Part shown: positions 16,637 through 25,752 of the stretch, piece by piece
How the letters are laid out: each line of letters begins with the position of its first letter
How positions within the stretch are numbered: the stretch's first letter is position 1
From: Pseudoxanthomonas sp. SL93
GTDB taxonomy: Bacteria > Pseudomonadota > Gammaproteobacteria > Xanthomonadales > Xanthomonadaceae
Assembly (NCBI RefSeq): GCF_026625825.1
Contig: NZ_CP113065.1
Location: 2,294,001-2,358,000 of the forward strand
DNA: 64,000 bases
Direction of reading: 5' to 3'
The notes under the pieces: model-generated
The model's database searches: none
What the model saw: the letters and a program-made list of their open reading frames with translations, nothing else
What the model was told of the DNA's origin: nothing
Made by a program: the position numbers and the translations under genes

Positions 16637-17080
16637 TCAGGACAGCCAGCCGCGTGCCAGCGCCTTGTTGGCATAGCTCAACAGGAACCCCGCGATCACC
16701 ACCAGCACCACCGGCATCACCAGCCCCGTGGGTCCGTACGCGGCCCACGCCGGGGTCACCACGTACGCGGCGATCATCTGCACCAGCACGGCGACCAGCG
16801 ACAGCAGGAACATCGTCGCTGCCCAGCGCTTCTTCAGCAGCAGCCCGACACCACCCAGCACGCCGGCGAATACCGCCACGGCAAAAACGACGTCGAGCCA
16901 GCCGGGCGTGGCCTGGTAGACCTGGCGCTGCGGTTCGGTCATCAGCGCCAGCCGTTCGGCCGACATGTTCACCTGCAGGTACCACATGGCCACGCCGAGC
17001 AGGTTCCACACCAGCGCGAACAAAGCGATCAACCAATAGCCGAGCGAACGCTTGCCGGCGGTTTCCACGGTCGTATTCAT
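16637..17080 (-). CDS. Small four-helix inner-membrane protein of unknown function
   Basis: A 147-residue protein with four clear membrane helices: residues about 13-36, 59-83, 88-110 and 117-137. A Trp/Tyr-rich first loop follows WYLQVNMSAERLALMTEPQRQVYQATPGW. Homologues in Xanthomonas are often labelled sugar transporter, but nothing here supports a transport mechanism. The start at ATG 17080 follows a GGGAGGG-like ribosome binding site. It stands alone between the repeat region and the PQQ-type dehydrogenase gene. Confidence 0.85.
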   Translation of the reverse strand: MNTTVETAGKRSLGYWLIALFALVWNLLGVAMWYLQVNMSAERLALMTEPQRQVYQATPGWLDVVFAVAVFAGVLGGVGLLLKKRWAATMFLLSLVAVLVQMIAAYVVTPAWAAYGPTGLVMPVVLVVIAGFLLSYANKALARGWLS

Positions 17081-17145
17081 CTTCCCTCCCCAGGGCGTGC
17101 GGTTGGACCGGGGGCGAGCATACCGCCGCGCAGCCGATATGGCCG

Positions 17146-18444
17146 TTACGGTCGCGCGGGTGCGACGCGCCAGACCGCGTTGCCTACGTCATCGGCCAGC
17201 AGCACGCCGCCGCGGGCATCCACCGCCACGCCGACCGGACGGCCGCGCGCACGGCCTTCGTCATCCAGGAAACCGGTCAGCACATCCACCGGACTCCCGT
17301 GCGGCTGGCCGCCGACGAAAGGCACGAAGACCAGCTTGTAGCCGGCAGGCTGCCGCCGGTTCCAGGAACCGTGCTCGGCGATGAAGGCGCCGCGTTGCAG
17401 GGTGGTCGGCCAGCCCTGGCCATCATGGAAGGCCAGCCCCAGCGCAGCGACGTGCGCGCCCAGCGCGTAGTCAGGGGCAATCGCCTTGGCCACCAGGTCC
17501 GGGCGCGGCGGCTTCACCCGTGCGTCCACGTTCGCGCCGTAATAACTGTAGGGCCAGCCGTAGAACGCGCCCTCGCGCACCGAGGTCAGGTAGTCGGGCA
17601 CCAGCGCGTCACCCAGTTCGTCGCGCTCGTTGACCACGGTCCACAACCCACCGCCGTGCGGCTCCCACGCCAGGCCCACCGGATTGCGCAGGCCGGACGC
17701 GAACACGCGCTTCGCACCCGTCGCGATATCGACCTGCAGGATGGCCGCACGGTCCGTCTCCATCGCCATCCCGTTCTCACCGACATTGCTGTTGGACCCC
17801 ACGCCCACGTACAGATGACGCCCGTCGGCGCTGGCCAGCAGGCTCTTGGTCCAGTGATGGTTCAAGGGGCCGCCCGGCAGGTCGGCCAGCTTGACCGGGC
17901 GCGCGTCGATGCGCGTGTCGCCCTCGCGGTACGGCACGCTGACGATGGCATCGGCATTGGCGATGTACAGGCGACCGTCGACCAGCGCCATGCCGAAGGG
18001 GGAAAACAGCCCGGTCAACAACGGCGTGCGCATCTCGGCCACGCCATCGCCATCGGCGTCGCGCAGCAGGGTGATGCGGTTGGCGCTGGGTGCGGCCGCG
18101 CCGGCCTTCTTCATCGCACGCGCCATGAAGAAGCTGCGGATGCCCTTCTTCTGCGCCGGCTTGGGCGGCGCATTGCTTTCCGCCACCAGCACGTCGCCAT
18201 TGGGCAGCACGTGCAGCCAGCGCGGATGCGCCAGTCCATCCGCGAATCGGGTCACGGCCAGTCCCGCCGCGGGGGTCGGTGCCTGGTCGCCCGGCCAACC
18301 CACCGCCTCGGCCACGTTGACGGTCGGGATCAGCGCGCGTTCCGGTGCCGGCAACTGCGGACGCGGGCCGGTCTCGACCGCATCCTGCGCATTGCCGCTG
18401 CACGAAAGGCAACACAGCACCAGCAGGCAGGTCCCGATGCGCAT
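17146..18444 (-). CDS. Soluble PQQ-dependent sugar dehydrogenase-like protein (sorbosone dehydrogenase family)
   Basis: A 432-residue exported six-bladed beta-propeller protein. The signal sequence [17 protein letters not shown] has several Cys that could serve as a lipidation site. The body has family landmarks: [85 protein letters not shown] and [19 protein letters not shown]. These match the sorbosone/glucose dehydrogenase propeller, whose members oxidise aldoses with PQQ or have lost activity. ATG 18444 is chosen because GCGGAGAC precedes it; ATG 18468 lacks a ribosome binding site. PQQ synthesis genes are not in the window. Confidence 0.9.
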   Translation of the reverse strand: MRIGTCLLVLCCLSCSGNAQDAVETGPRPQLPAPERALIPTVNVAEAVGWPGDQAPTPAAGLAVTRFADGLAHPRWLHVLPNGDVLVAESNAPPKPAQKKGIRSFFMARAMKKAGAAAPSANRITLLRDADGDGVAEMRTPLLTGLFSPFGMALVDGRLYIANADAIVSVPYREGDTRIDARPVKLADLPGGPLNHHWTKSLLASADGRHLYVGVGSNSNVGENGMAMETDRAAILQVDIATGAKRVFASGLRNPVGLAWEPHGGGLWTVVNERDELGDALVPDYLTSVREGAFYGWPYSYYGANVDARVKPPRPDLVAKAIAPDYALGAHVAALGLAFHDGQGWPTTLQRGAFIAEHGSWNRRQPAGYKLVFVPFVGGQPHGSPVDVLTGFLDDEGRARGRPVGVAVDARGGVLLADDVGNAVWRVAPARP

Positions 18445-18514
18445 GCCGTGTCTCCGCAAGATCGTCATTCCGCAAGCGTAGGCGCGGCGGTGCGAAAGCG
18501 ACGAAAACGCGCGC

Positions 18515-18709
18515 TCAGGCCTCGTCCTGGCCCCACGCATCCACCTGTACTTCGCCCGCCTCGTCCACGCTCACGCGCACCTCGATGGGCTTGCAGCAGA
18601 CATGGCAGTCCTCCACGTACCGTTGGTCGCCGGCGGAATCGTCCACCACCAGGGTGATCGTCTCGCCGCAATACGGGCAGGCGATGTCGGCGGACGGAAG
18701 CTGCGACAT
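18515..18709 (-). CDS. CPXCG-motif zinc-ribbon small protein
   Basis: A 64-residue protein with paired cysteines CPYCG (residues 11-15) and CHVCC (about 35-39), a zinc-ribbon layout, and an acidic C-terminus. It belongs to the CPXCG-motif cysteine-rich family of gammaproteobacteria, whose function is unknown. Its ATG lies one base after the stop of the DUF3247 gene (TGA-G-ATG), so the two are translationally coupled. Confidence 0.9.
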   Translation of the reverse strand: MSQLPSADIACPYCGETITLVVDDSAGDQRYVEDCHVCCKPIEVRVSVDEAGEVQVDAWGQDEA

Positions 18710-18710
18710 C

Positions 18711-18998
18711 TCAGGCGCGTCCCAGCCGAGTGACCGAGGCGATGCGGTCGATCCACAGGTAATGCGCCTGCTCGGGATGTAGCCGGTCGTCCAGGCGCAC
18801 GCCGGCGTTGCTGCCACTGGTGCCGTCGGCATGGCGGAACACCTGCATGCTGGGTTGCATGGACACGGTGCCGCGCAGGACGCTGCCGTCCAGCAACTGC
18901 AGTTCCACCCGCGCTTCCTGCGGCAGCTGCATGATCAATGCCGCCAGCCGGTCGATGTCGCTTCTGCGTGCATACAGATGGGGCGGTACGCCGATCAT
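18711..18998 (-). CDS. DUF3247 (Sm-like fold) protein
   Basis: A 95-residue protein of the DUF3247 family, founded on Xanthomonas campestris XC5848, whose structure is an Sm/Lsm-like small barrel. Visible features are [37 protein letters not shown] (cited in part: [15 protein letters not shown]) and [13 protein letters not shown], consistent with a five-stranded barrel. The family is nearly restricted to Xanthomonadaceae, so it supports the taxonomic call. RNA binding is possible but unproven. It is coupled to the zinc-ribbon gene downstream. Confidence 0.88.
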   Translation of the reverse strand: MIGVPPHLYARRSDIDRLAALIMQLPQEARVELQLLDGSVLRGTVSMQPSMQVFRHADGTSGSNAGVRLDDRLHPEQAHYLWIDRIASVTRLGRA

Positions 18999-19064
18999 GA
19001 CTGGACTCCACCCAAGGCTGCGGCCTGCACTGTAGCGCCCGCGCGGTAAACCCCCGTGAATGCG

Positions 19065-19742
19065 TCAGCGCAACAGCCGGAGTACGTCTTGCGCCGCTGC
19101 CTCGGACGAGGCCGGATTCTGGCCGGTCACCAGCCGGCCATCGGTCACTACATACGGCTGCCACAGCGCACCGCGCTCGTAGCGCGCGCCGTTCTTCTTC
19201 AGGGCCTCTTCCAGCGAGAACGGCACCACGTCCGTCAGGCCCACGGCTTCTTCTTCCTCGTCGGAGAAGGCGGTGACACGCTTGTCCTTCACCAGCGGCT
19301 CGCCGAGCGCACCGCGCGCATGGCGGAACACGGCCGGGCCATGGCAGACCGCCGCCAACGGCTTGCCGGCGGAGAACGTCTGCTCGACCAGGCGGATCGA
19401 ATCGGCATCCTCGGCCAGGTCCCACAGCGGACCGTGTCCGCCGGGGTAGAAGACAGCGTCGAAACTGCCGTCCACCACGTCCTTCAGCTTTTCGGTGGCG
19501 GCCAGCGCGGCCAGCGCGTCGGCGTCCTCGTTGAAGCGCACCGTCGCCGCGGTCTGCGCATCGGGCGCATCGCTCTTGGGGTCCAGCGGCGGCTGCCCGC
19601 CTTTGGGCGACGCCAGCACCACCTCGGCGCCGGCATCCTTGAACACGTAGTACGGCGCAGCGAGTTCTTCCAGCCAGAAGCCGGTCTTCCTGCCGGTATC
19701 GCCCAGCGTGTCGTGGGAAGTGAGCACCATCAGGATCTTCAT
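19065..19742 (-). CDS. DJ-1/PfpI-family protein (class I glutamine amidotransferase-like, Hsp31-type)
   Basis: A 225-residue protein of the DJ-1/PfpI superfamily. The nucleophile elbow AAVCHGPAVF holds the conserved Cys-His pair near residues 135-136, and the upstream acidic residue lies in KTGFWLEELAAPYY, whose Glu is typical of the Hsp31/glyoxalase III-like branch. VFYPGGHGPLWDL precedes. Family members are glyoxalases, chaperones or deglycases; type 1 glutamine amidotransferase is only the fold name. It is transcribed alone or with downstream small genes. Confidence 0.9.
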   Translation of the reverse strand: MKILMVLTSHDTLGDTGRKTGFWLEELAAPYYVFKDAGAEVVLASPKGGQPPLDPKSDAPDAQTAATVRFNEDADALAALAATEKLKDVVDGSFDAVFYPGGHGPLWDLAEDADSIRLVEQTFSAGKPLAAVCHGPAVFRHARGALGEPLVKDKRVTAFSDEEEEAVGLTDVVPFSLEEALKKNGARYERGALWQPYVVTDGRLVTGQNPASSEAAAQDVLRLLR

Positions 19743-19848
19743 GGCCGCGTCTCTGTGGAAAAGGTGCCGCCGACGCTAGCAACCGCCGCGATAAGGCCAA
19801 GTGAGCACAGCAGGCGCGGCATCGCGCCGCGCCCGCAGCAGCCGTCCC

Positions 19849-20754
19849 TCAGCCCTTCTTCACCGCATGCCCGCCGAACTCGTTGCGCATCGCCGACAGC
19901 AGCTTGTCCGCGTACGAATCGTCATCGCGCGAGCGCAGGCGTTCCAGCAACGACAGCGTGATGACCGGCGCGGAGACATTCAGGTCGATCGCCTCGGCCA
20001 CCGTCCAGCGGCCTTCGCCGGAATCGGCCACGTACGGCGCAATGCCGGCCATCTCCGGATTCTTCTTCAGCGCATCGGCGGTCAGGTCCAGCAGCCACGA
20101 GCGCACCACGCTGCCTTCGCGCCAGATCTCGGCCAGCGCGCCCAGGTCGAAGGCCATCGCGTCCTTCTTCTTCAGGATGGCGAAGCCTTCTGCGTACGCC
20201 TGCATCATTCCGTACTCGATGCCGTTGTGGACCATCTTGGCGAAGTGGCCCGCACCACTGGGGCCCACGCGCCCCCAGCCGGTCTGCGGCGTCGGCGCCA
20301 GCGTGGCGAATACCGGCTGCAGGCGCGCCACCGCCTCGGCATCGCCGCCGATCATCAGGCTGTAGCCCTCCTCCAGGCCCCACACGCCGCCGCTGGTGCC
20401 GCAGTCCACGTAGTGGATGCCGGCCTCGGCCAACAGCGCCGCACGCCGCTGCGTGTCCTTGTAGTTTGAGTTGCCGCCATCGATCACCGTGTCGCCGGCC
20501 GACAGCAGCGGGCGCAGCTGGTCGATCGTGTCATCCACCACCTGCCCGGCCGGCACCATCAGCCACACCACGCGCGGCGTGGGCAGCGCGGACACGGCGT
20601 TCTGCAGATTCGCGTGCGGCACGATGCCGCGCGTCTCCGCCTGCTGCCGCGCCGCTTCACCCGGGTCGTAGCCGCGCACGGCGTGCCCGCCGCGCACCAG
20701 CCGTTCGGCCATGTTGGCGCCCATGCGGCCCAATCCGATCATTGCCAGTTCCAT
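19849..20754 (-). CDS. gnd: 6-phosphogluconate dehydrogenase (decarboxylating), short form
   Basis: A 301-residue 6-phosphogluconate dehydrogenase of the short GndA/YqeC type (classical enzymes are about 470 residues). It has the NAD(P) motif GLGRMGAN at residues 7-14, substrate-binding VDCGTSGGVWGLEEGYSLMIGG and the catalytic Lys in HFAKMVHNGIEYGMMQAY. It converts 6-phosphogluconate to ribulose 5-phosphate and CO2; short forms usually prefer NAD. No other pentose phosphate genes are adjacent. Confidence 0.94.
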   Translation of the reverse strand: MELAMIGLGRMGANMAERLVRGGHAVRGYDPGEAARQQAETRGIVPHANLQNAVSALPTPRVVWLMVPAGQVVDDTIDQLRPLLSAGDTVIDGGNSNYKDTQRRAALLAEAGIHYVDCGTSGGVWGLEEGYSLMIGGDAEAVARLQPVFATLAPTPQTGWGRVGPSGAGHFAKMVHNGIEYGMMQAYAEGFAILKKKDAMAFDLGALAEIWREGSVVRSWLLDLTADALKKNPEMAGIAPYVADSGEGRWTVAEAIDLNVSAPVITLSLLERLRSRDDDSYADKLLSAMRNEFGGHAVKKG

Positions 20755-20859
20755 GCGTGCTCCTGTAACCCTGTCTGGAAAAAAAGAAAAACACGTGCGG
20801 CATCATCGCCGCCGCGTGGGGAATGCGCTTGCACCGCGCTGCGCGCCTGCCGGCCCGGC

Positions 20860-21567
20860 TCACGCATCCTGCAGCCATGCGCGCATGACCGCCGCGGTTT
20901 CCTGCGGCACTTCCATCGCCGGCAGGTGGCCGCAGCGCGCGAACACATGCAGGCGTGCGCCGGGAATCCTTTCATGCAGCAGCCGGGATTCCTCGGGCAG
21001 CGTCATCTGGTCCTGCTCGCCCACGCCGACCAGCGTGGGAACGGCCACGGTGGGCAGCACGGGCAGCGAATCGGGGCGGCCGATGATGGCGCGCTGCTGG
21101 CGCAGGAACGCCGGCAGGCCCACACGCGCGGCCATCGCCATCACCTCTTCGCCCACCGGCGCGTCCACCCGGCTTTCATGCACCAGTTGCGGCAGCAGCT
21201 TGCGCGTGACCCCGGCGAAACGACCGGCCTCGGCCAGCGCCAGCCCCGCCTGCCGCACCAGCAACCGCTTGGGCGGGTCCAGCCGCGCACTGGTGTCCAG
21301 CAACGCCAGCCGCTGCACGCGCTGCGGCGCCTGCCGCAGGATCTCGAACGCCACGTAGCCCCCCATCGACAGCCCCGCCAGCGCGAACGTGGGCGGCGCG
21401 GCGGCCAGCACGCGCGCGGCCATCCCGGCGACGCTGTCGTCCTGGGTCAGGTCGCCATGGTGGACGTCCGCGATGTCGGCCAGCGCCTGGGCCGGATCGC
21501 GCCAGAGGCGCTCATCGCACAGCAGGCCGGGCAGCAACAGCAGGGGAACGCGGGGTGTCGAAGCCAT
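20860..21567 (-). CDS. Alpha/beta-hydrolase
   Basis: A 235-residue alpha/beta-hydrolase. The oxyanion region is LLLLPGLLCDERLWRD, the nucleophile elbow is LAGLSMGGYVAFE (Ser in GLSMGG), the acid is in VGVGEQDQMTL, and the catalytic His is in CGHLPAMEVPQ near the C-terminus. It resembles BioH/RsbQ-like small esterases, but the substrate is not predictable. ATG 21567 is the first sensible start. It is divergent from the TIGR01777 epimerase-like gene. Confidence 0.9.
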   Translation of the reverse strand: MASTPRVPLLLLPGLLCDERLWRDPAQALADIADVHHGDLTQDDSVAGMAARVLAAAPPTFALAGLSMGGYVAFEILRQAPQRVQRLALLDTSARLDPPKRLLVRQAGLALAEAGRFAGVTRKLLPQLVHESRVDAPVGEEVMAMAARVGLPAFLRQQRAIIGRPDSLPVLPTVAVPTLVGVGEQDQMTLPEESRLLHERIPGARLHVFARCGHLPAMEVPQETAAVMRAWLQDA

Positions 21568-21684
21568 GCCGCCATTGTAGGTGCCGGGCGCGCCGCCCGA
21601 GTCCCCGGCACGCCCACAATCCGTTCCACGTGCGCAACACACGCAGCGGCGTATGCTCGGCACGTCCCTTTCCCGCACACCCCC

Positions 21685-22572
21685 ATGCATATCCTGATCA
21701 CTGGCGCCACCGGCTTCATCGGCACTGCACTCTGCACGCGCCTGCTGACGTCCGGCCACACGTTGACCGCCCTCACGCGCGATCCGCCGCGCGCGGCGGC
21801 GCGACTGCCGGGCGTACGTGCCATCGCCACGCTCGACGATGCGCGGGACGTCGAGGCCGTGGTCAACCTGGCGGGCGAACCGCTCGCAGACGGCCGCTGG
21901 AACACCGTTCGCAAGCAGGCCTTCCGCGATTCGCGGCTGGGCACCACGCAGCAACTGGTCGCGTGGATGGCCCGCCAGCCGGTGCGGCCGCGCGTGCTGG
22001 TGTCAGGCTCGGCCATCGGCTACTACGGCCCGCGTGACGACACCGCGCTGGACGAGTCCGCGCCGCCCGGCGACGACTTCGCCGCCCAGCTCTGCCGCGA
22101 CTGGGAAACCGAAGCGATGCAGGCCGAAACGCTGGACGTGCGCACCTGCCGCGTGCGCATCGGCATCGTGCTGGGCACGCAGGGCGGCGCACTGGCGAAG
22201 ATGTTGCCGCCGTTCCGCCTGGGGGCGGGTGGGCCGATGGGCGATGGGCGGCAGTGGATGAGCTGGATCCACCGCGACGACCTGGTGCGCCTGATCCAGT
22301 GGCTGCTGGAACGCGACCAGGCCGGCGGCGCCTACAACGGCACCGCGCCCACGCCGGTGACCAACCGCGCGTTCGCCACGGCGCTGGGCGCCGCCCTGCA
22401 TCGCCCGGCGCTGCTGCCCACGCCTGCCATCGCGCTGAAGCTTGCGTTCGGCGAGATGGCACAGCTGCTGCTGACCGGCCAGCGCGTGCTGCCCGCGCAT
22501 GCACTGGCCGAAGGCTTCACCTTCCAGTTCCCCACGCTGGACACGGCGCTCGCGGACGTGCTGAACGACTAG
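21685..22572 (+). CDS. TIGR01777-family epimerase-like protein (YfcH type)
   Basis: A 295-residue extended-SDR protein. It has MHILITGATGFIGTALC (Rossmann TGxxGxxG), VVNLAGEPLADGRW, LVSGSAIGYYG and a C-terminal DUF1731 segment (PTPAIALKLAFGEMAQLLLTGQRVLP). The family (E. coli YfcH, SulA-like in cyanobacteria) binds NADP; its physiological reaction is not settled. The length matches the family. Confidence 0.93.
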   Translation: MHILITGATGFIGTALCTRLLTSGHTLTALTRDPPRAAARLPGVRAIATLDDARDVEAVVNLAGEPLADGRWNTVRKQAFRDSRLGTTQQLVAWMARQPVRPRVLVSGSAIGYYGPRDDTALDESAPPGDDFAAQLCRDWETEAMQAETLDVRTCRVRIGIVLGTQGGALAKMLPPFRLGAGGPMGDGRQWMSWIHRDDLVRLIQWLLERDQAGGAYNGTAPTPVTNRAFATALGAALHRPALLPTPAIALKLAFGEMAQLLLTGQRVLPAHALAEGFTFQFPTLDTALADVLND

Positions 22573-22678
22573 TCGTGCCACCGCGCGCAGCGCGGGCAAG
22601 CGCTTTCTTCATCTCCCGCGCACGCGTCGGTAACGCCGGCGCGTCTAGCGTCGTGGCGGACCCGCACCGGACGCCGAC

Positions 22679-23542
22679 ATGCCCGCCAAGAAACGCGTGA
22701 ACCCGCCGCAGACCCAGCGCCGCCAGCCCGGCAAGCAGAAGCGCATGACCCCGGAGCCCGAAACCATCCGCCCCGGTTATCGCGGCAACGGCCGCCTCCA
22801 CGGCAAGGTGGCGCTGGTGACCGGCGGCGACAGCGGCATCGGCCGCGCGGTCGCGGTGCATTTCGCACACGAAGGCGCCGATGTCGCCATCGCCTATCTC
22901 GACGAAGAGCAGGATGCGCGCGAGACGCAGCGGCTGGTGGAGGCCACCGGCCAACGCTGCCTGTTGCTGAAGGGCGACCTGAGTGCGCCGACGCGTTGCC
23001 GGCAGGTGGTGGCGCGCACGGTGAAGCAGCTGGGCGCACTGGACGTGCTGGTCAACAACCACGCCCAGCAGTATCCGGTGGATGCCCCGGAGGAACTCAC
23101 CCCTGCGCGGCTGCGCCACACCTTCGAGACCAACCTGTTCTCGTTCTTCCATCTGGTCGATGCCGCGCTGGAGCATCTGCCGGATCAGACCGGCTGCATC
23201 ATCAACACCGGTTCGGTGACCGGCGTGCGCGGCCACGACACCCTGCTGGACTACGCGGCGACCAAGGGCGCGATCCACGCGATGACGTTCTCGCTGGCCA
23301 AGTCGCTGGCGGACCGCGGCATCCGCGTCAACGCGGTTGCGCCGGGCCCCATCTGGACGCCGCTGATCCCGGCGTCGTTCACCCGCAAGCAGGTCGCCGA
23401 ACTCGGCTCGGACACGCTGATGAAACGCCCCGGCCAGCCGTCGGAAGTCGCCCCGGCGTACGTGTTCCTGGCCAGCGACGACGCGCGCTACATCACCGGC
23501 CAGCTGATCCATGTCAACGGCGGTGGGCATATCTCGGCGTGA
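22679..23542 (+). CDS. SDR-family oxidoreductase (YghA/general-stress type)
   Basis: A 287-residue classical SDR with the extended basic N-terminus typical of YghA/YdaD-like stress SDRs (MPAKKRVNPPQTQRRQPGKQ). The cofactor motif is TGGDSGIGRA, NNHAQQYP stands at the NNAG position, catalytic Ser is in NTGSVTG, YAATK is the YxxxK motif, and the C-terminal INVNGG-like end is LIHVNGGGHIS. Probably NADP-dependent; the substrate is unknown. A stem and T-run follow the stop codon. Confidence 0.93.
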   Translation: MPAKKRVNPPQTQRRQPGKQKRMTPEPETIRPGYRGNGRLHGKVALVTGGDSGIGRAVAVHFAHEGADVAIAYLDEEQDARETQRLVEATGQRCLLLKGDLSAPTRCRQVVARTVKQLGALDVLVNNHAQQYPVDAPEELTPARLRHTFETNLFSFFHLVDAALEHLPDQTGCIINTGSVTGVRGHDTLLDYAATKGAIHAMTFSLAKSLADRGIRVNAVAPGPIWTPLIPASFTRKQVAELGSDTLMKRPGQPSEVAPAYVFLASDDARYITGQLIHVNGGGHISA

Positions 23543-23571
23543 GGTTCTGTTCTCACGCGCGAGGCTTTTTT
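23537..23571 (+). terminator. Terminator-like hairpin at the end of the YghA-type SDR gene
   Basis: GCGTGAG (23537-23543, overlapping the stop codon) pairs with CTCACGC (23552-23558), and a run of six T (about 23566-23571) follows eight bases later. The distance from stem to T-run is a little long, so efficiency is uncertain. Confidence 0.45.
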
Positions 23572-23704
23572 GTTCACGCGCAGGCGTTGTGGGAGACCGG
23601 ATCTCGTCACTGACGCTTTGATCTCCTGCGGATTGCGCGCGGTGGCAAGACTGGCATTCACAGCCGAGGGTGGGTAGAAAGGGCCACCCACTCTCCTCGC
23701 CCGC

Positions 23705-24172
23705 ATGCCCACCCTCCGCCCCTACCAGCCCGCCGATGCCGCCGTCCTCGCCGACCTGTATGCCCGCTCGGTAAGGCACTACGGTCCGCGCGCCTACACG
23801 CCGGCGCAGGTGGCCGCCTGGGCGGCGACCGCCAATGCGGCCGACACCGCGGAACGCTGCGGCGATGGCCGCCGGGTGCTGGTGGCGCAGGACGATGCGG
23901 GCGCGGTGCTGGGCTTCGGCGATATGGAAGCCGACGGACACCTGGACTTCCTCTACGTGGCCCCGGAGGCCGAGGGCCTGCGGGTGGGATCGCTGCTGTA
24001 CGCCGCGCTGGAAGCGCACGCACGGCGCCTGCCCGTGCCGCGCATCTTCGTGGAAGCCAGCGAACTGGCGCGGCCGCTGTTCGAGCGGCAAGGCTTCCGG
24101 ATGCTGGGCCGCAACGACCTGATGCTGGGCGGCGTGGCCATCCACAACTACCGGATGGAAAAGTGGCCCTGA
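23705..24172 (+). CDS. GNAT-family N-acetyltransferase (YafP-like)
   Basis: A 155-residue acetyltransferase with the acetyl-CoA loop VAPEAEGLRVGSLLYAALEAHA (motif A, Q/RxxGxG/A-like RVGSLL) and the terminal FFEAHGFR-like block LFERQGFRMLGRNDLMLGGV. The Tyr in HNYRMEK is the likely proton donor near the C-terminus. YafP-like members are linked to DNA-damage or xenobiotic tolerance; the acceptor is unknown. It ends 7 bp from the convergent gene at 24180. Confidence 0.9.
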   Translation: MPTLRPYQPADAAVLADLYARSVRHYGPRAYTPAQVAAWAATANAADTAERCGDGRRVLVAQDDAGAVLGFGDMEADGHLDFLYVAPEAEGLRVGSLLYAALEAHARRLPVPRIFVEASELARPLFERQGFRMLGRNDLMLGGVAIHNYRMEKWP

Positions 24173-24179
24173 CCGTGCG

Positions 24180-24569
24180 TCAGCGTGTGCGCGCCTGTTT
24201 CACCTCGCGTGCCCGCCGCGCCATTTCCTCATAGCGCTCGCGCAGTGCGTCGAGTTCCCGCTCCTCCAGCTCTTCCAGATCAAGCAGCGCGTTGTTGGCG
24301 TTGCGCGACACGCGGATCAGTTCATCCAGCTTGATCTGCATGGCTTCGGTGTCGCGGTTCTGGGTGTTCTGGATCAGGAACACCATCAGGAAGGTGATGA
24401 TGGTGGTGCCGGTATTGATGACCAGCTGCCAGGTGTCGCTGAAGCCGAACAGCGGCCCCGTGAGGCCCCAGACCGCCACCGTTCCCAGCGCCAGCATGAA
24501 ACAGGCGGGCTGCCCCGTGAACACGGACGCCTTCTTGGCCACCCGCGTGAAAGCCGACTGAGTCCCCAT
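24180..24569 (-). CDS. Low-affinity iron permease family protein
   Basis: A 129-residue membrane protein of the family annotated as low-affinity iron permease (COG5478). Two helices (about residues 22-42 and 49-69) contain CFMLALGTVAVWGLTGPLFGFSDTWQLVIN and the strongly conserved NTGTTIITFLMVFLIQNTQNRD. A charged coiled coil follows (KLDELIRVSRNANNALLDLEELEERELDALRERYEE, cited in part). The role in iron uptake is by family name only. ATG 24569 follows GGAGATG. Confidence 0.92.
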   Translation of the reverse strand: MGTQSAFTRVAKKASVFTGQPACFMLALGTVAVWGLTGPLFGFSDTWQLVINTGTTIITFLMVFLIQNTQNRDTEAMQIKLDELIRVSRNANNALLDLEELEERELDALRERYEEMARRAREVKQARTR

Positions 24570-24727
24570 CGCACATCTCCGGAAACGACGTGCCTGGATT
24601 CTCCAGCAATCCGGCACTGCTGCAGGTGAAGGCTGTGCAGCGGTTGTAGGGCCGACCTTCGCCCACCCTCGCACGTTCAGTCTGAAGACAGTCTTTTTTG
24701 AATCGCGCGGTTCAGTTGCGCCAGCTG

Positions 24728-25027
24728 CTACAAGTTCTTCCAGAACTCGGGGAAGATGATCGCACTTACGCTGGCCAAGGCAGCCCACACGAAGGCGCAA
24801 GCCGCAGATACGAAGGTCCAACGCTCCCTAGTGTCCAGAAGTGTGCCGGCGGGACCAAAGGCCAGCCTGAACACACCTACCACGCAATCAATCCACCAGT
24901 CGACCTTGGTGATACCCGCTGTCCGCAACACTTCTGGACGAGTGCAGTCGAGTTTATGAAGCAACTTGCTCGTCAGGAGGATGCTGATCATGCTAGCTAC
25001 GGCTAGAACCACTACCAGCGCTTTCAT
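24728..25027 (-). CDS. Unrecognised two-helix inner-membrane protein in a low-GC patch
   Basis: A 99-residue protein with an N-terminal helix (residues 2-20, ALVVVLAVASMISILLTS) and a second helix near the C-terminus (SAACAFVWAALASVSAIIFP). The middle part is soluble and Trp/Cys-containing (ITKVDWWIDCVVGVF). No family recognised. ATG 25027 is preferred because GGAGGA lies six bases upstream; ATG 25033 abuts it. Codon and base composition differ from neighbours, with more A/T at third positions, suggesting recent acquisition. Confidence 0.7.
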   Translation of the reverse strand: MKALVVVLAVASMISILLTSKLLHKLDCTRPEVLRTAGITKVDWWIDCVVGVFRLAFGPAGTLLDTRERWTFVSAACAFVWAALASVSAIIFPEFWKNL

Positions 25028-25149
25028 GCTCATTCCTCCACACCGCTGTGATAGGTCATAGAAGATACCTCGTCATACGCCCCTGAGAACGGAAGAAATT
25101 GAGGGGTGCAGGGGGGCCTTGGCCCACCATCACGGATTTCAGGTCGCGA

Positions 25150-25752
25150 TTACTCCGAATCGAGAGCTGGGCTAACGCACGCCCTGCTGGCTTGAAGTCC
25201 GCTTACCGGGTCGACGCTCCTTCTTGCCGGCATACCACTTGCCTGGCGTAGCCCGCGAGCGATCTCCGCGCGAAGTTCCTTGATTCGCTCATTGAGCGCG
25301 TCCGCCTCGTGACCGTTCGTGCGCGAACCCAAGACACTCTGACGCTTGAAGTCGAGCGACCGAACAGCGGCAAGCGCAACTTGCGGTCGAGAAGACGTTG
25401 CCATCGTCACAAGCAGATCAAGCGCCTCGTCTCCACGCGCATTTCGAAGAGAATTTGCAGCCGTCTCGGCAATCACTGAGTCTTTGGAATGAACTGTGGC
25501 CTTGAGGTATGCGAAGTACTCCGCACTCCTCGATGGATCGCGCCCAATAAGTTCGCCGGCGAGCATTGCGCGATCCATATCGGTCAAGTCATTTCCTTCC
25601 CATTTCTGACGATACACAGCCACAGTGGCAACGTTGTAGGTTGCGAAATCCTGGTACAGCGTTTCCGGATCGAGCGTGTGCTCCGGAACACGGCTGCAAG
25701 CCGTGGGCAAGAGCGCTGCCATAAGTACAGGTACCAGGCCCTTGACCATCAT
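25150..25752 (-). CDS. Unrecognised exported (probable lipoprotein) helical protein
   Basis: A 200-residue protein with a short signal sequence and a Cys at residue 19 (LLPTACSR), so probably a lipoprotein although Pro in the lipobox is unusual. The body is alpha-helical, with segments resembling HEAT-like repeats: DEALDLLVTMATSSRPQVALAAVRSLDFKR preceded by AYLKATVHSKDSVIAETAANSLRNA (both cited in part). A Lys/Arg/Glu stretch (DALNERIKELRAEIARGLRQ) follows. AAGGAG lies 5 bases before ATG 25752. It sits in the same lower-GC patch as the gene at 24728. No function can be named. Confidence 0.7.
   Translation of the reverse strand: MMVKGLVPVLMAALLPTACSRVPEHTLDPETLYQDFATYNVATVAVYRQKWEGNDLTDMDRAMLAGELIGRDPSRSAEYFAYLKATVHSKDSVIAETAANSLRNARGDEALDLLVTMATSSRPQVALAAVRSLDFKRQSVLGSRTNGHEADALNERIKELRAEIARGLRQASGMPARRSVDPVSGLQASRACVSPALDSE

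Noticed and set aside
14275..18657. Very long open frame of 1460 codons on the plus strand
   Set aside because: It runs out of frame through the FMN reductase and ABC exporter and antisense to the next two genes, with Arg/Ala/Pro-dominated composition typical of shadow frames in high-GC DNA.
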